From Phialocephala subalpina (taxonomy: Eukaryota > Ascomycota > Leotiomycetes > Helotiales > Mollisiaceae), in the NCBI GenBank assembly GCA_900073065.1, contig FJOG01000011.1:1256882-1320881 (forward strand): a stretch of 64,000 bases of DNA. Direction: 5' to 3'. Each line of letters opens with the position of its first letter. Positions within the stretch are counted from its first letter, which is position 1. The position numbers and the translations under genes are program-made. The notes beneath the pieces are model-generated. The model did no database searches. It worked only from the letters and a program-made list of their open reading frames with translations, and was not told the origin of the DNA. Below, piece after piece: positions 32,593 to 44,805 of the stretch.

Positions 32593-34358
32593 ATGGGACT
32601 CGGAGTATTAGAAGACAATCATCTTGAGCACGTTCCCGGAACAGCTCTACTCACCGATGTAGTTGGTGCAGACCACCACCGCCATCATGGGAATCTTGAT
32701 ACCTCGCGACTTCGCCATGACAAAGGCAGGAACTCGGATGTGCTGTTGGTACCGCAGCCGAGTAAGAGTCCGAATGATCCTTTGAATTGGCCGTTGTGGA
32801 AGAAGGACTTGATGTTGTTCTTCATCTGTATTGATACAGCTGTTGTCGGTGCGTGGGTAAGTATTCAACCCAAACTCAGAAGTTCTCGTATTGATAATGT
32901 CTGTTTAGGGGCCGATGATCGCTCCTGGCTTTGCTCTTATGAGCAAGCAATTCGATATGTCCTATAATGCGCTCAATGGTGGTCTTGGATGGGGAATTTT
33001 TGTGATTGGCATTTCATGCTTCTTCACAAACTCGGCGGCTGTCATATGGGGTCGTAGACCAATCTTCTTGCTTGGCAACCTGTTGCTCTTCGTCAGCAGT
33101 GTATGGGGATACTTCGCACACTCGTATCACTCGCTTCTGGCTTCTCGTCTCATTGGTTGTATTGGCATGTCTCCATTTGAAGTGTAGGTCGGCTTGAAAC
33201 CTTGAAGCCCATGTACTGACGAGAACCAGCTTGGTTACCACCACAATCGCTGACTTGTATTTCGTCCATCAACGAGGTGTCAGACTCGCTGCATGGGGTC
33301 TTTGTCTTTCCGTCGGAGTCGGAGGCGGGAGTATCATATCCGGTTACATTATTCAGGACCTTGGTTGGAACTGGACCTACGGCATCTGTGCAGTCATTTA
33401 CGGTGTCTGGATCTTGGTCCTCTTCTTCTTCTGCCCAGAAACAGCATACCGTCGAGACGCAGTTCTGAACACGGATCTCGGGACCGACGACAAAGCCGCT
33501 GAGCTCGCACTCGAGGCCGAGGAGAAACCAATCACAATGGGCACCACGACACATGTCGAATCTCAGTCACTTGAGAATGCTGAGCTCAACGAGACGACCG
33601 AAAAGAAGCATAGTTATGCCTACCAGCTTCAGATCTTCCATGGCCGTGTCTGTGATGATTCGTTCTTGAAGGTTCTCACGCGCCCACTGATGATGCTCAT
33701 CTTCCCTCAGGTCTTGTTCTCGTTCTTCGCGTACGGGCTGACGACTTCGTGGTTGATTGTCGTTGGTAGTGTTCTGGCTCAGATCTTCACTGCTCCTCCG
33801 TACAACTTTTCCGTCTCTGGTGTTGGTCTTGTCTCTATCTCTCCGCTTATTGGATCCATTATTGGGGCGTTCGTTTCAGGCCCTATCGCGGACTGGATTG
33901 TGAAGTACATGAGCCGTCGAAACAACGGTATATATGAACCTGAGTTCCGCCTGGTCCTGATTATCATAACTCTGATCATCGGTGGAATGTCGTTCTTCGG
34001 TTTCGGAATCTCTCTCCAGGTCCAGGATCCGTGGATCGGTCCTGTAATCTTCTATGGATTGCAATACTTCGGCGTTGGCTTCATGTCCATTGCTGTTTAT
34101 GGATATCTAACAGACTGTCATCGCGACAAGGCACCAGAAGCGTTCGCCGCTATCAACCTCCGAAACATATATTCATTCGGAATGAATTATTTCATTTCTG
34201 ACTGGATTTCGAAGCAAGGACCAAGGGAAGTCTTTTCAATTATCGGCGGTATTCATGTCTTCATTTGTTTGATGGCGATTCCGATGTATATATTTGGGAA
34301 GCGATGTAGAAGCTGGACCAGTCGAGTGGAACTTTTCCAGAAGGTAATGAGGGCCTAG
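32593..34358 (+). CDS. Major facilitator superfamily transporter (DHA1-type, Hol1-like)
   Basis: Exons 32593-32856, 32909-33183 and 33230-34358 give 555 residues. A His-rich cytosolic N-terminus leads to NDPLNWPLWKKD, the usual entry to helix 1 in fungal DHA-type MFS proteins. After the first splice comes GPMIAPGFALMSKQF, then the loop 2-3 motif WGRRPIFLLGN. The second splice joins SPFEV to LVTTTIADLYFVHQRG, a strongly conserved segment. A charged central loop (about residues 260-320) separates two bundles of about six helices. WNWTYGICAVIYG and the FGVGFMSIAVYGYLTDCHRDKAPEA region match this fungal subgroup. It would move a small molecule or drug by proton exchange across the plasma membrane. 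The substrate is unknown. Confidence 0.88.
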
Positions 34359-37300
34359 GTAAGGGTGAGGTATTCTTGAGGACGATTGAGTAAGGGATAA
34401 GAGTTGCATACTGGACGAGAGACTGTTGGAAATGAAAAAAATTGGATCACTTGTCCAATTGATGTTCAGATGAACCCAAATCAAGTTTACCAAACAGCAG
34501 CATGACGAAAAGAAAAGATTCTCTAATACCGCCTTTTTAGATTCGTATAGCTTCTGAAGGTGAACCTCGTACTGTCCGTGTGGAATCAAGAGTAGCTCAT
34601 TCTGTAGTTTCAAATCGTCTTTTGACATCTTCGCTACTGCCATAGCTGGGTAGACCGCGTCGATCCAATTCGGTTCGAATCATTGTCTCCCCTGTTTGAG
34701 TCTGTACAAAACTGAAATCTCCGCTGTTGGCCGTATTGAAAAGGTTGTAGTAGCGGCGTGGCTTGTTTACTGAAGTCATTGTCGCAAAGGTTGTCGACGT
34801 AAAGTGAGGTTGAAGCTGTGGACTTGTGGTGTGGACGAGGCGAAGTTTGGAGACGCGTTCGAGGTGCGAGAAAACGCCTTCAACCCACTTCGGCAGGAGC
34901 TAACCATAACCGAGCCACCACCAATGTCCCTTCCTCATCTGTAAGATTTCGACCTCGTGAGACCTCAGACCTTATTGGACTTTCGAGATAACCTTGCCCA
35001 GACGCAGGAAGTATCTGCGAGCGCACTTTCCTGCGCGAATGGCGGCTTTCCGTCCGTGGGCAAACTCTTGAAGTTTGAAAGAGCTCGACAGTGAGCATCT
35101 CAAGATCTGCTCTCCCTATAGAAGGAGGCCTGCAGTGTTCCTTCATCGCATGCGTTCCGCAGTCCTCACGTTTTGCTGATCCTTGATTCTAAGGTATGTT
35201 TCGAGGGAGTGCATGTTCAACAGTACCATGAGAAGTGAAGTTGATCACCTGTGCAGCGGTGCCTTCCACTTGACAAAAATGGGTTTGCCCAGGGTCAAAC
35301 AAGGAAAAATCTTTCCGAATTTGGGAGTACGACAATATCTGCCGCTTGGCCCGCTCACAAAGTGAAGCTGAGTTTCAACTGCCGGAATTTGAGGTCCGAA
35401 GTAGTGGCTGTCTTCGCAGCAAGAGTTGCAGCCAGGCTTCTCGCATTGCTACAAATTGCGAAGACCTCCACGAAACTTGCATGGTTTCTTTGGACCAAGA
35501 TGTACTCAGAAGAGGAATCTGTCTTGGAAAATCTCCAGAAGATATCTCATTACAATGCAGCAGAAGTAGTTCTTCGATGCGGCTGCACGTGATAGTATTT
35601 CGCATGACAACGTGCCCGTCGCCGCTTCATGCTTTCATTGAAGCTCTCCGGTTCCCAATTGTCCAATGACAAGGTCCATCTCGCAAGGAGGATACACGAT
35701 GACACCTCATAGTCAGGGGTATGGCTTGCCAACATTCACATGAAAGTCTCCACAGCAGTTCATTACCAGATGCACTCCGCAGTTTCCCCATCAAAGCACT
35801 TGCGTCAATTAACTCCATCTTCATGCATCAAAGCTATAATGATCGGGACGGCCCTTAACAGAAATTTTTTGAGGTGCAATTGAATGGCTAGGACATTCCT
35901 GATAGCCGCGATAGCTGTCAGAATGTGTCTGACTTGATTTGATCTCGAAGATGACGCTGTCAACTCGACTTTTCGTCTGGATAAATCACAACACAAGCAA
36001 GGTATCAAGCAAAGCAAAGCAGACACCGCAGAAAACAAAATCTCGTGCTTTTTCTTCTCGACCTCGGACTCACGATCTCGTCCTCATCTTTCTCGCCTCT
36101 CGCCTCCCCTCGGTACGCTCTCACCAAGACATCAACAGTCCCACCCGATCCGGGCCTTCTCCGCCGGAGTGCTCGCCCGCTGATCCGAAGCATCTACTTC
36201 GTATTCGCCCAATCCATCTCTGTCACCAAGAGGCGAAGAAAGACACATGTTGCGTAAGAAATCACCCAACGTTTATTCACGCATAAGAGAGGTCGTCGCC
36301 GGTCGCGTTGCGATCCGGAGATTTATGGAGACTAGCAGGGAGTGAGGCTTTGTTGAGACATTTTCACATGCCAGATGCGTGAACGCAAGTTGTGGCTGGT
36401 GAAGCTAGGGATGATTGGGGAAAGGTGATGAGATGGCGATAGGAGCTTTGAGCTTCTGGCGATCTGTGTGCGATGATATCTTGGCATGGTTTGTCAGGAG
36501 AGGTTCGGGATTCAACGGTGAGGTTGTGCAATGGGAGTTGGGATGAGACAATATAGAGTTTTCTTTTCAAAGTTTCGTTCCTCCGAATGTCGGTATTTGT
36601 GAGATAGGATGACAAGGAAGGAGGGACAATTAACTTCCAGCCACCTCCTGGAGGAACAACAAATAGGCTGGAAATAGCACAGTAGCTTCCTTATGCCTCT
36701 CCCTCGCCCGCGGAACCGGACTGCTGGACCCTGCCGTCTGATCTGCACAAGCTCAAGAATCGATTTAGAGCCTGCATCTCAAACTCAAAATTGGTGAGCT
36801 TTCGTGGCCGGAGGAAGCACTCCTTATTCTCGCACGGATAGACCCATCCGAAGAGAGCAACTTGAAGATTGTTCTCATCATGATCACCTTTCGACCTTTC
36901 GATATTTCTCGAACAGATGAGCTTTCTCCTCACCATCATCAAACTCTATGCGTTTGTGAAACTCTGTAAACGGGCAATAGGGGATGCCTCCTGACGGACG
37001 CTGATTAGCGAGCGCGATGTGCGATAAGAGCTTGATAGGCGAGACGCTGCATGAATACAGTTGAGGGGTGAAAGCTGCTGACTGCTTTGGCTGAAATGCA
37101 CAGCAGAAAGAAGAGAGTCGAAAAGGTATAATATATCCTGAGGACTGAAGCTTCATTTATATTGAACTGTTCGTCATTGAGAATGATATCTCGACGGCGA
37201 GGTGTGTAATTCATCCGAACGCGGAAAGAAAAGGAAATTGTCTCTAGGACTTCACACATTTTCACATGCAAAAGGCCCTATCACCCATCCCTGCCCAAAT

Positions 37301-37873
37301 GTGGCGTGGCTTCAACACCACACATGGCGCGCTATCTCCCCGATGGATACTCTACTCGAATCACCGCAAACTGGCAGTCCCTCTACTGTCCAATCCAGCA
37401 AAGTCCCTTGCTTGGCTGTCACATCGAGGTCGCAATTGATTCGCAGCATTCCACCTCATTCCTCTGGCTCGTCATGCCGTTGAAATCAGGGAAGCGCGCA
37501 CATGCAAATGCAGAAGCCAAACTGTGGCGCATTACGACCGGGCCCTAGCTTCCCAATTCTCTTAATAAACCGAAGCAACCACCACCACCACACTTCTTTC
37601 CTTCCCCATCACAAACATCTGCCCTTCTGACCACCCTCACCAAGACACATTCAAAGCTTGTACGACTGCGAACAGAAACAAGACAGAAACATATCAAATA
37701 GTAAGCATGGCTCATCTCACTACTTCCTGAACCCCGCGTTACACCATGCAAGCCACTGCCTGAACCTGCAGCTACCCGTATTCAGCTGCGATAGGGATTA
37801 CTAGCTGACATCTGCGTTCCTGCTTCTAGAACACATCTACATGCCACATTCCGAAGAAACCAGCACCACCAAA
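34359..37873. other. Long intergenic region with gene fragments
   Basis: Two weak coding-like traces are seen. One is the SAP-like fragment at 34515-34779 (listed). The other is a minus-strand pair of overlapping frames at about 36691-37050 (GGIPYCPFTEFHKRIEF continuing, out of frame, to VALFGWVYPCENKECF), which are separated by an 8-base tandem duplication (cgaaaggt twice, near 36892-36907). Neither supports an intact gene. The rest, including the many small frames at 35.2-36.3 kb, has no motif. The last part holds the promoter and leader of the CAP20-like gene. Confidence 0.35.
34515..34779 (-). pseudogene. Small SAP-like gene, apparently frameshifted
   Basis: A 60-codon frame (34779-34597) contains IRTELDRRGLPSYGSSEDVK, which resembles a SAP (helix-extended-helix) motif. 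It stops after FETTE. In the overlapping next frame the sequence continues in a coding-like way (ELLLIPHGQYEVHLQKLYES). Adding one A in the run before the stop would join the two. It therefore looks like a small gene with a one-base loss, or a sequencing error. No other homologue is recognised. Confidence 0.35.
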
Positions 37874-38469
37874 ATGGCACCCCAAGTCAACGGCGAGGCT
37901 CCCTCCTCCGCCTTCCTCTCCGTAAGCTTTCCCCTCCCAAATCTGCCAAACATCAACTGATAGCAAATCTGCAGCACCTCTTCTCCTACCCCGTCATCAG
38001 CGACAGCATCTCAACCTTCAAATCCAATCCTTACGGCGCCAAAGCCACCGCACTCACAACGAATACCTACACCAAGATCTCCTCCCCAATCCTCCCCTAC
38101 CTCTCCAAACCCTACCAATACGTCTCTCCCTACGTCGCGAAAGCCGATTCCCTCGCCGACTCTTCGCTCTCCACTCTCGATTCCAAATTCCCCGTTGTCA
38201 AGAAACCAACAGAAGAGTTATATCATGACGGCAAGGCGATTGTTTTCTACCCAGTGAAGCTAGGGAACGAGGGAAAGGATTATGTCCTGGGTGTGTTTGG
38301 AGGTGAGAAGAAGAAGGTTGGTGGTGAAGGCGTGGTGACTTGGGCGAAGGCGGGGATTGCGACGGGACTGGTTGTGAGCAGTGACGCACTGGGATGGCTG
38401 AGTGCGTTTTTGAGTAAGAAGAAGACGGAGGCGAAGGAGGTTGTTAACGAGAAGACGAGTTCGGCTTGA
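37874..38469 (+). CDS. CAP20/perilipin-like lipid-droplet protein
   Basis: Exons 37874-37921 and 37975-38469 give 180 residues; the intron is 53 bases (GTAAGC...CAG, phase 0). MAPQVNGE at the start, then HLFSYPVISDSISTFKSNPYG, then PYLSKPYQYVSPYVAKADSLADSSLS and FPVVKKPTEELY, are the conserved blocks of the fungal CAP20/perilipin family. These proteins coat lipid droplets and in plant pathogens are needed for appressorium lipid use and virulence. A hydrophobic Gly/Ala segment (AKAGIATGLVVSS) and a basic Lys-rich tail follow. An in-frame ATG at 37841 would add 11 residues (MPHSEETSTTK); I prefer 37874 because it matches the family start. A long 5' leader with CT-rich tracts precedes it. Confidence 0.88.
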
Positions 38470-41465
38470 GTTTGAGAAGAGATTGAGGTGGAGATGGGAA
38501 TGGAAAGAGAGGATATAGTAATACGGTACACGAAGACAAACGACGATGACGACGATACCCCTGACCTCTTTCTTACGACCTTGGCGCGGCCGGATACTCG
38601 AGGCCCGGGCTGGTTTTTAGGGGCGGAAAAGGATACATACATATCTGGATTCTTACATTTCCTTTCTTCTCGTACGATAGTTGTGGAGGTTTATTGCGTT
38701 TTTGTTACGTTTCTGCACAGCGACTCGAACTCTACATCTTACCATCATTGTTTCGCCTCAATCATCACATCACATGCATCTGCAGCATTGATCTCTGGAT
38801 TTACAGCACCTTGCATTCATTGAACTCCAGTCAGCGTTTGTTTGGTTTGCGCGCTTCTGCTGTGGTTCAAGATCAGACGAGAAAGCTTGTGGAATAAGCA
38901 ATTGTGATGGGTAGCTGTGTAGAGAGGAGGATATGATAGGTTTGGTGTGATTAGTTTACGTTACGATGAAGACAGACAGACAGATGGATATACCGAATCA
39001 TAGACTTCTTTTCTCGAATTCTTATTTCTTCACATGCATTCGTGCTTTTCCAATTCCATGCTTTTGAGATCTGCAATTGAAGATATCGTTTACGCTCACC
39101 CATACACCAGCCATGTTCCTTTAACACCCAGCTCAATTTATTGCAGATCATCTCACATGTATGCCCTGACTCTCCAATCTCACAAGTATCCCTGGATTTC
39201 CTTCTGATAATGATCTCATGTCTTCTCTGACCCGGCAAAAGAGGATTGACGTCTAGGGTAACACAAACAGTACCCCGCACTGCTACTATGCCATGCATAT
39301 GTGCTGGTTTAGATAATGCGTGTGTATTGTGTATTCATCCCATGTGCAGGAAGGTAACACGACCGCTTACTTGCTTTCGTCATACTTGGTTTCGGATTAG
39401 TCGAGATACAGATTCCAGATGTCGTGTAACTTATGAGCTCTGGTAAAGCGGCAAGAACAAGAGGAAGCATGTGATGACTCGCACGTGAAATCCCGGACGG
39501 GAGAAGCTGCTTTCATTCGTTGTGTAATCGTACCATAGGATTAAACTAGGATTTATTTAATCATGGCAACAGAATAAAAACCTGCCATTGTTGACATACT
39601 TTTCTTGAGGAAATCTTTCCCCAACTGAAGCTCCTAATGAAGAGAGTAGGAGCAGGGTACCTCGTCCATTCATTCATTCAATAACATCGCTATCGTGTAT
39701 CAAGAGTTGGATACTTCAACCTCAATAATCTCTCAAAGCTTATTCTAACGTCGTGTGCACTGGTTTGTGACCGGTTTCTCGGAGAGGTGGGCCTGAGGAA
39801 AAGGGGGACTAGCTGGGCAAACATGAACCATGGCAACACTCGACGAAAAGATGTCTGGAAAGCAGAGATCCTTTGAGAGAAAGTCGACATTGTAGCTACC
39901 TGTAAAGAGTTCGAGGAAAAGGCGGAGCATCTTGACTTAAGATGCAGGATGGAGAACCTGTGTCACCAAATACAAACTCTCAATAAGTTCTCGACTCATG
40001 GTCTTGAAGCATTGCTGACGGATACCATAGCTGATGGAATGGTACTTGAGAGGATAATTTCAGTACTAGAAGTTGCTCTCGACAAGTACCTAGGTAGCTT
40101 CGTGGTCCAGAAATGAAGCAATGAGGCTCTCAACGGCAAAGCATTTATCCACGTTCTGGTAAAGCAGTTCGTGTGCATCTCAACAACAAAGGATCCCTCG
40201 AATCAAACTGCCAGCATTCGTCCTTGGGCAACTCGGGCTCGTGAGATTCAACGATAGTTATGATTTTCAACGGAAGTATTCCGCCTTCAATTGAGAGGAC
40301 CGGTGCTTGCATTCGACAACAGACAATGGATAACAAAAGAACTGTGGGATGATCGAGTCCAATGGCTTGAAAACATGTCTCAACCCCGCAGATTTCCAGC
40401 TCTGACGTTCGGAAATGTCTTGAATAAGTGCTCAACACTGGTCAATCCTTTTTTTCTCCGAGTGTCTTGTCTTGGACGATTTGTTGCGAATCGCCACATC
40501 ATCGCCAACACGGTCTCTCGATTCGGTCGCGTCCAAAAAGATCCCCATTTCACAGCCCTTGCCACTGCTTCGCCATCTCTTCACGATTTGTATTCTCGAC
40601 TCCACACTCGTTCAAGTCCAGCCCCTTTAGCTGTTGTTGACACGAATCAATTGTTGTCTTCCAGATTTTCATCCCAAATTTTCAAACACCAATGAAAGAA
40701 CTTTTTTGGCTTCTGTCTCCTTGTTTCGATTTCTGTTTCCAGCTCAACGCCAGTGAACGCCACCCCCGACCGGAATTCCAGCGATCCAATGAAGGCGCAC
40801 ACGCCGCGTTTCCCTGCATGCGCCAATCTATACTCGGCTTAGAACAGATACACGATAACAGACTTCCTTGGAAATTTTGAGTTAGCGATGGCCTAGCGAA
40901 AGGCTGCAGAAGCCATCAATCGTGCAGAGATAGGGGACCAACGAACTATCTATGGTAAACAGCCGATTGTTGTTGGAGCTGTGAAGAATTCAATATATTT
41001 TATCTGCCAAAAAAATCGCATCGTGTTGGTCTGATTTCATAGAATTGCATCCTCCGGGTAAATTCACCATCCTTGCACCAAACACCCACATCGAGTCGTT
41101 TGTCCGGGATTAAAGCTGGTTATCTCGTCATTTCTCCTGGCGTGGTGGACCCTCTCCCACCTCTTCTCACCATCTCCAAGTTCTGCTTCACTTTTACTAG
41201 TTGCGGCAAATAATCGATACAGGAGGTAGAACAGGTCAAAGTCCAGCGGTCGGGACATTACATTCGTTGCATACCAGCAGTCGCTACCTGAAAAACTTTG
41301 TTCCTGTCCCGTTGTTTGGGTTCCAAACAAGCAGCTCCACCTTTCGCTCAAGCTCGACCCCAACTTTGTATCTAAATACCTCAACGCGTCGCAACAACAC
41401 TGCTTGTGCTTCGATTCGTCCCTAAGCTTGTTTTACAGCTTCACAATCGTTCGCAGAGCTGAAAG
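38470..41465. other. Long intergenic region
   Basis: Nearly 3 kb with no supported gene. The open frames at 38.49-38.9, 39.2-39.9, 40.3-40.7 and 41.06-41.4 kb lack motifs and overlap on both strands. The last 100 bases are the leader of the glucanosyltransferase gene. I see no RNA gene or clear repeat. Confidence 0.4.
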
Positions 41466-42874
41466 ATGTTCTCCAAGACTTTGGCAGCAGCGGGTTTGCT
41501 TGCCAGTGTGGCTATCAGTGCCGTTAATGCTGCAGCACCTACGATCACTACTTCGGGGGCCAAGTTCTTCTACAGCAATGGAACGCAGTACTACATGAAA
41601 GGTATGCTGAATTAACAAGGTCACAGAGACATGGCTAACCATTTCACAGGTGTCGCATACCAATTGACCGAAGCCGATCCTTTAATCGATGCCGAGCAAT
41701 GCCAACGCGATGCCACTGTCATGGCTCAACTAGGTGCCAATGCGATTCGTGTATACCATGTTGACCCAGCTGGAGATCACGATGGCTGCATGTCTGCATT
41801 CGCAGATGCTGGAATCTATTTGTTGGTCGATCTGGATACCTTCACTACTGCCATTGATGCTACTGCGATTGTACGTCTTCCCTCACCATTCCAAAACTTT
41901 TTTGCTAATCAATTGAATAGGACAAGACCACCTGGAACCAGACCCAATTCAACGCCTTCGCCAAGGTTATGGACGCCTTCCACTCCTACAATAACACACT
42001 CGGTTTCTTCGTCGGTAACGAGGTCATTGCGTTGAACAATCAATCTTTGGCAGCACCATACATCAAGGCCGCGGCGCGCGATATGAAGGCATACAGAAAT
42101 AGCAAGGGCTACAGAAGCATTCCTATCGGATATTCCGCAGCAGACATCGCCGAGCTACGACCTATGCTCCAGAACTATCTTGCTTGCGGTACCAATTCCT
42201 CAGAGAGCATCGATTTCTTCGGTCTGAACGCCTACGAATGGTGCGGAAGTAACAACTTGCAGACGTCCGGTTACAGTACCCTCAACACCTACGCCGAGAG
42301 CTACAACATCCCCATCTTCTTCTCCGAAACCGGTTGCAACACTGTCCCACCTCGCGATTTCGCAGACCAAAGCGCCATCTTCGGCTCGTCGATGAATGAC
42401 ATTTGGTCAGGAGCCATTATATACGAGTGGATCGAGGAAACGAACGACTACGGTCTTATATCATATGGTCCTATGGTTTCTGCGACTGCCACCGCTTCAG
42501 GCGTTGTAGCTGGAATCTCTCGCCAAGGAACTCCTACTCCAGTCTCGCCAGATTTCACCAACCTCCAGAACCAGTGGAAGACTTTGACTCCTACCGGTGT
42601 TGCGAGCTCTGCCTATAGCCCTTCATTGACTCCTCCAGCTTGCCCTAGCTCCACAGCTGGAGGTTGGTTGGTGGATGGTGATGTTAAGCTTCCGAGCATT
42701 GGCCAGACTTTGGCGACTGGGACTTCTTCAGTGGCGACCTCGACGGGAACTGCTACTGGAAGCGCGGCTTCCGCCACAGCGACCAAGAAGAGCAACGCCA
42801 ATGGCGGCAAGGAAATTGCTGGTATGAGCGCAGGTCTTCTGACAGTGATGCTTGGATTCATGTACTGGCTATAA
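41466..42874 (+). CDS. GPI-anchored 1,3-beta-glucanosyltransferase (GH72)
   Basis: Exons 41466-41601, 41650-41870 and 41921-42874 give 436 residues. Signal peptide about residues 1-22; GH72 domain to about 320. The catalytic acid/base is Glu153 in GFFVGNEV and the nucleophile is Glu255 in IFFSETGC, with the expected spacing of about 100 residues. Other family marks are FYSNGTQYYMKGVAYQ, AIRVYHVDP and FFGLNAYEWCG. There is no Cys-rich X8 (CBM43) module, so it belongs to the shorter GAS/GEL subgroup. A Ser/Thr/Ala-rich stretch and a C-terminal hydrophobic tail (GMSAGLLTVMLGFMYWL) fit a GPI anchor. The enzyme splits and rejoins 1,3-beta-glucan at the cell wall. The introns are 48 and 50 bases. 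Confidence 0.93.
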
Positions 42875-44805
42875 AGCTAGTCTTTGAAATCCAGCAAATC
42901 GATTGTTCTTTCTGCATTGTAACTGTACATACTGCGTGTGGAGGACTTGGGGGAGTCAAGGAAGTGGAGTTTCCACGTCTTTGATGCGGGAGATAGAGGT
43001 CTTTGACTGACTGTATTGCATGGCATGAATGAGCGCATGATAGACGAAGCGCGGCGTTCATTGGCGTTTGTTTTTGTTGAATTTGTCTCTTCCAGCAGCA
43101 TCATGGAAGGATGTGTTCTTTGGGAGCATCTGAAAGAATGCATTGTGTTGCATTGATGAAGTGGAGGAGATTAATGATAATACCTAGATAGAGCTGAGGG
43201 TTGTCAGCAATTGAAGATCCGTCTTGATGGCCCATGTGTGTTGGATGTGGCATGTGAGCAAGTGAACAAGTGCGAGGCAATTGAGAGACAAGTGTTGCCG
43301 TCAGGCATGGAAGTTGACTTTAGCAAGCTCGTTACTTTTTGATGCGATAGCCAGCATTGCGGTATTGCAGTCTTCTGAATTTTTAGCGTTGTCATTCACG
43401 GTTCTCGTCAGAACAATCATGGATACACAGCATTGTACTCGCCATCCTACTATCACGAACTGGCATTGACACACTTCTTTTTTCCGCCCCGCCCCATCCG
43501 CTGCGGGACGACTCGACGAAAGTGCAGCCAATTAGACTCGATGTGAGTTAATGTAATTACATCAGCGGATCAAGAGTATAATTATGGTCAGCGGACGAAA
43601 GCAAGTCATGCACTACGGACCATAATCGTTAACGCATTCCAGATGGAATTCCTCGAAAGGGGTATCACGTGGGTTGAATGTCCCACACCGAAAAGGACCT
43701 TCCAACTTTCACAATGTAAGTACACTTGCTTGTATCACAAATTAATCTCATAAAATTCATACATGCGATAGCTGTCTACCATGCTACGTCGTCATGCCAA
43801 GAACATAATCTTCCAGAAATACATCACGTGTTCGCTTCTTTGCCCCTGAATTCAACTTAACGCCTTCCCCAACACCCAATTGTCCCACAGCAAGGGCCTT
43901 CCAGACACTCCCCAATACTCCCTACATCCACCGCAAAGCAAATTCCAAGCCTTGGTAAGGAAAGAACGACCATGCGAAAGATCCGAAAGGAAACCCAGCT
44001 TCAAAGATGAGGCAATGATATAACTTCACTCCTTCGGCCTCTTCCATGACGAAAGGGGAGAGCTCACGCTAGTTTCCTCGCTACACTCCACTGCTTAAAT
44101 CCTTTGAGGATTTAAATCTTCTACAGCTCCGAAGATCCTTCCCAACTTCCTCCTTCAACCAACACACTTCGATCAAGTTGGGCCTTGAGCTTCCAACGAT
44201 TGGGAGCTTTGCCTGCTGAAGGCTTTGAACTCTTGTTTACAAGAGCTTCTCTAGCTTTTACTACGCGTTGACGTCCTCATCTTCGAAATTACTACAAGCT
44301 TCTTCTGGAGACTTCGCTTTCTTTGAGCTGTGAGAACCGCGTATCAGGAGAACTATTTCTTGCGGCTTCGAGAGGTTACCTTCAGAAACTATTGCGATCT
44401 TCACTTTGCAACGAGTATTCCTTGACTTTGCGTCAACGGCTCTTCTTCTACCAGCAAATTCACTTCGTCGAGTCCGTAACCTGGAAAAGGCAAAATCTTC
44501 GAGATCGCACGCGAAAAACGATTCTAGAAACACCATCAACCTTCTTGACAATCGACACTTTACGACCTTCACTTCTGGCAGGAGATTCTCTTGCTTTTGC
44601 GTCAAGTTGTCGAAGATTCTTCTCTCGCAAACGCTTCGGCCTTCTCTACTTCCAAACCCACTTTGAAGCAAGATTCACCTCCATATCCCACGCGTCACTC
44701 CTAGTCATACCTTCAACCTCAAACCTCACTATTACGATCACCTCACCGTACTACGACCAACCATCCTCAGTACACGCCAATGAACAATACTCTCAATACA
44801 ACAAA
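42875..44805. other. Intergenic region with long 5' leader of the next gene
   Basis: No supported gene at 42.9-44.3 kb. A perfect hairpin (ttaaatcct, three-base loop, aggatttaa) lies at 44095-44115. From about 44323 the frame of the next gene is open upstream of its first ATG (44806) but contains no ATG, so it is read here as 5' leader; an upstream exon cannot be excluded. Confidence 0.4.

Noticed and set aside
12784..34358. A biosynthetic gene cluster around the peroxidase, SnoaL-like protein and MFS transporter
   Set aside because: These genes are spread over 21 kb with unrelated genes between them, and no backbone enzyme (PKS, NRPS, terpene synthase) is present.
35251..35669. Overlapping plus-strand ORFs at 35.2-35.7 kb
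   Set aside because: Two overlapping frames of similar length with no family features; neither stands out as coding.
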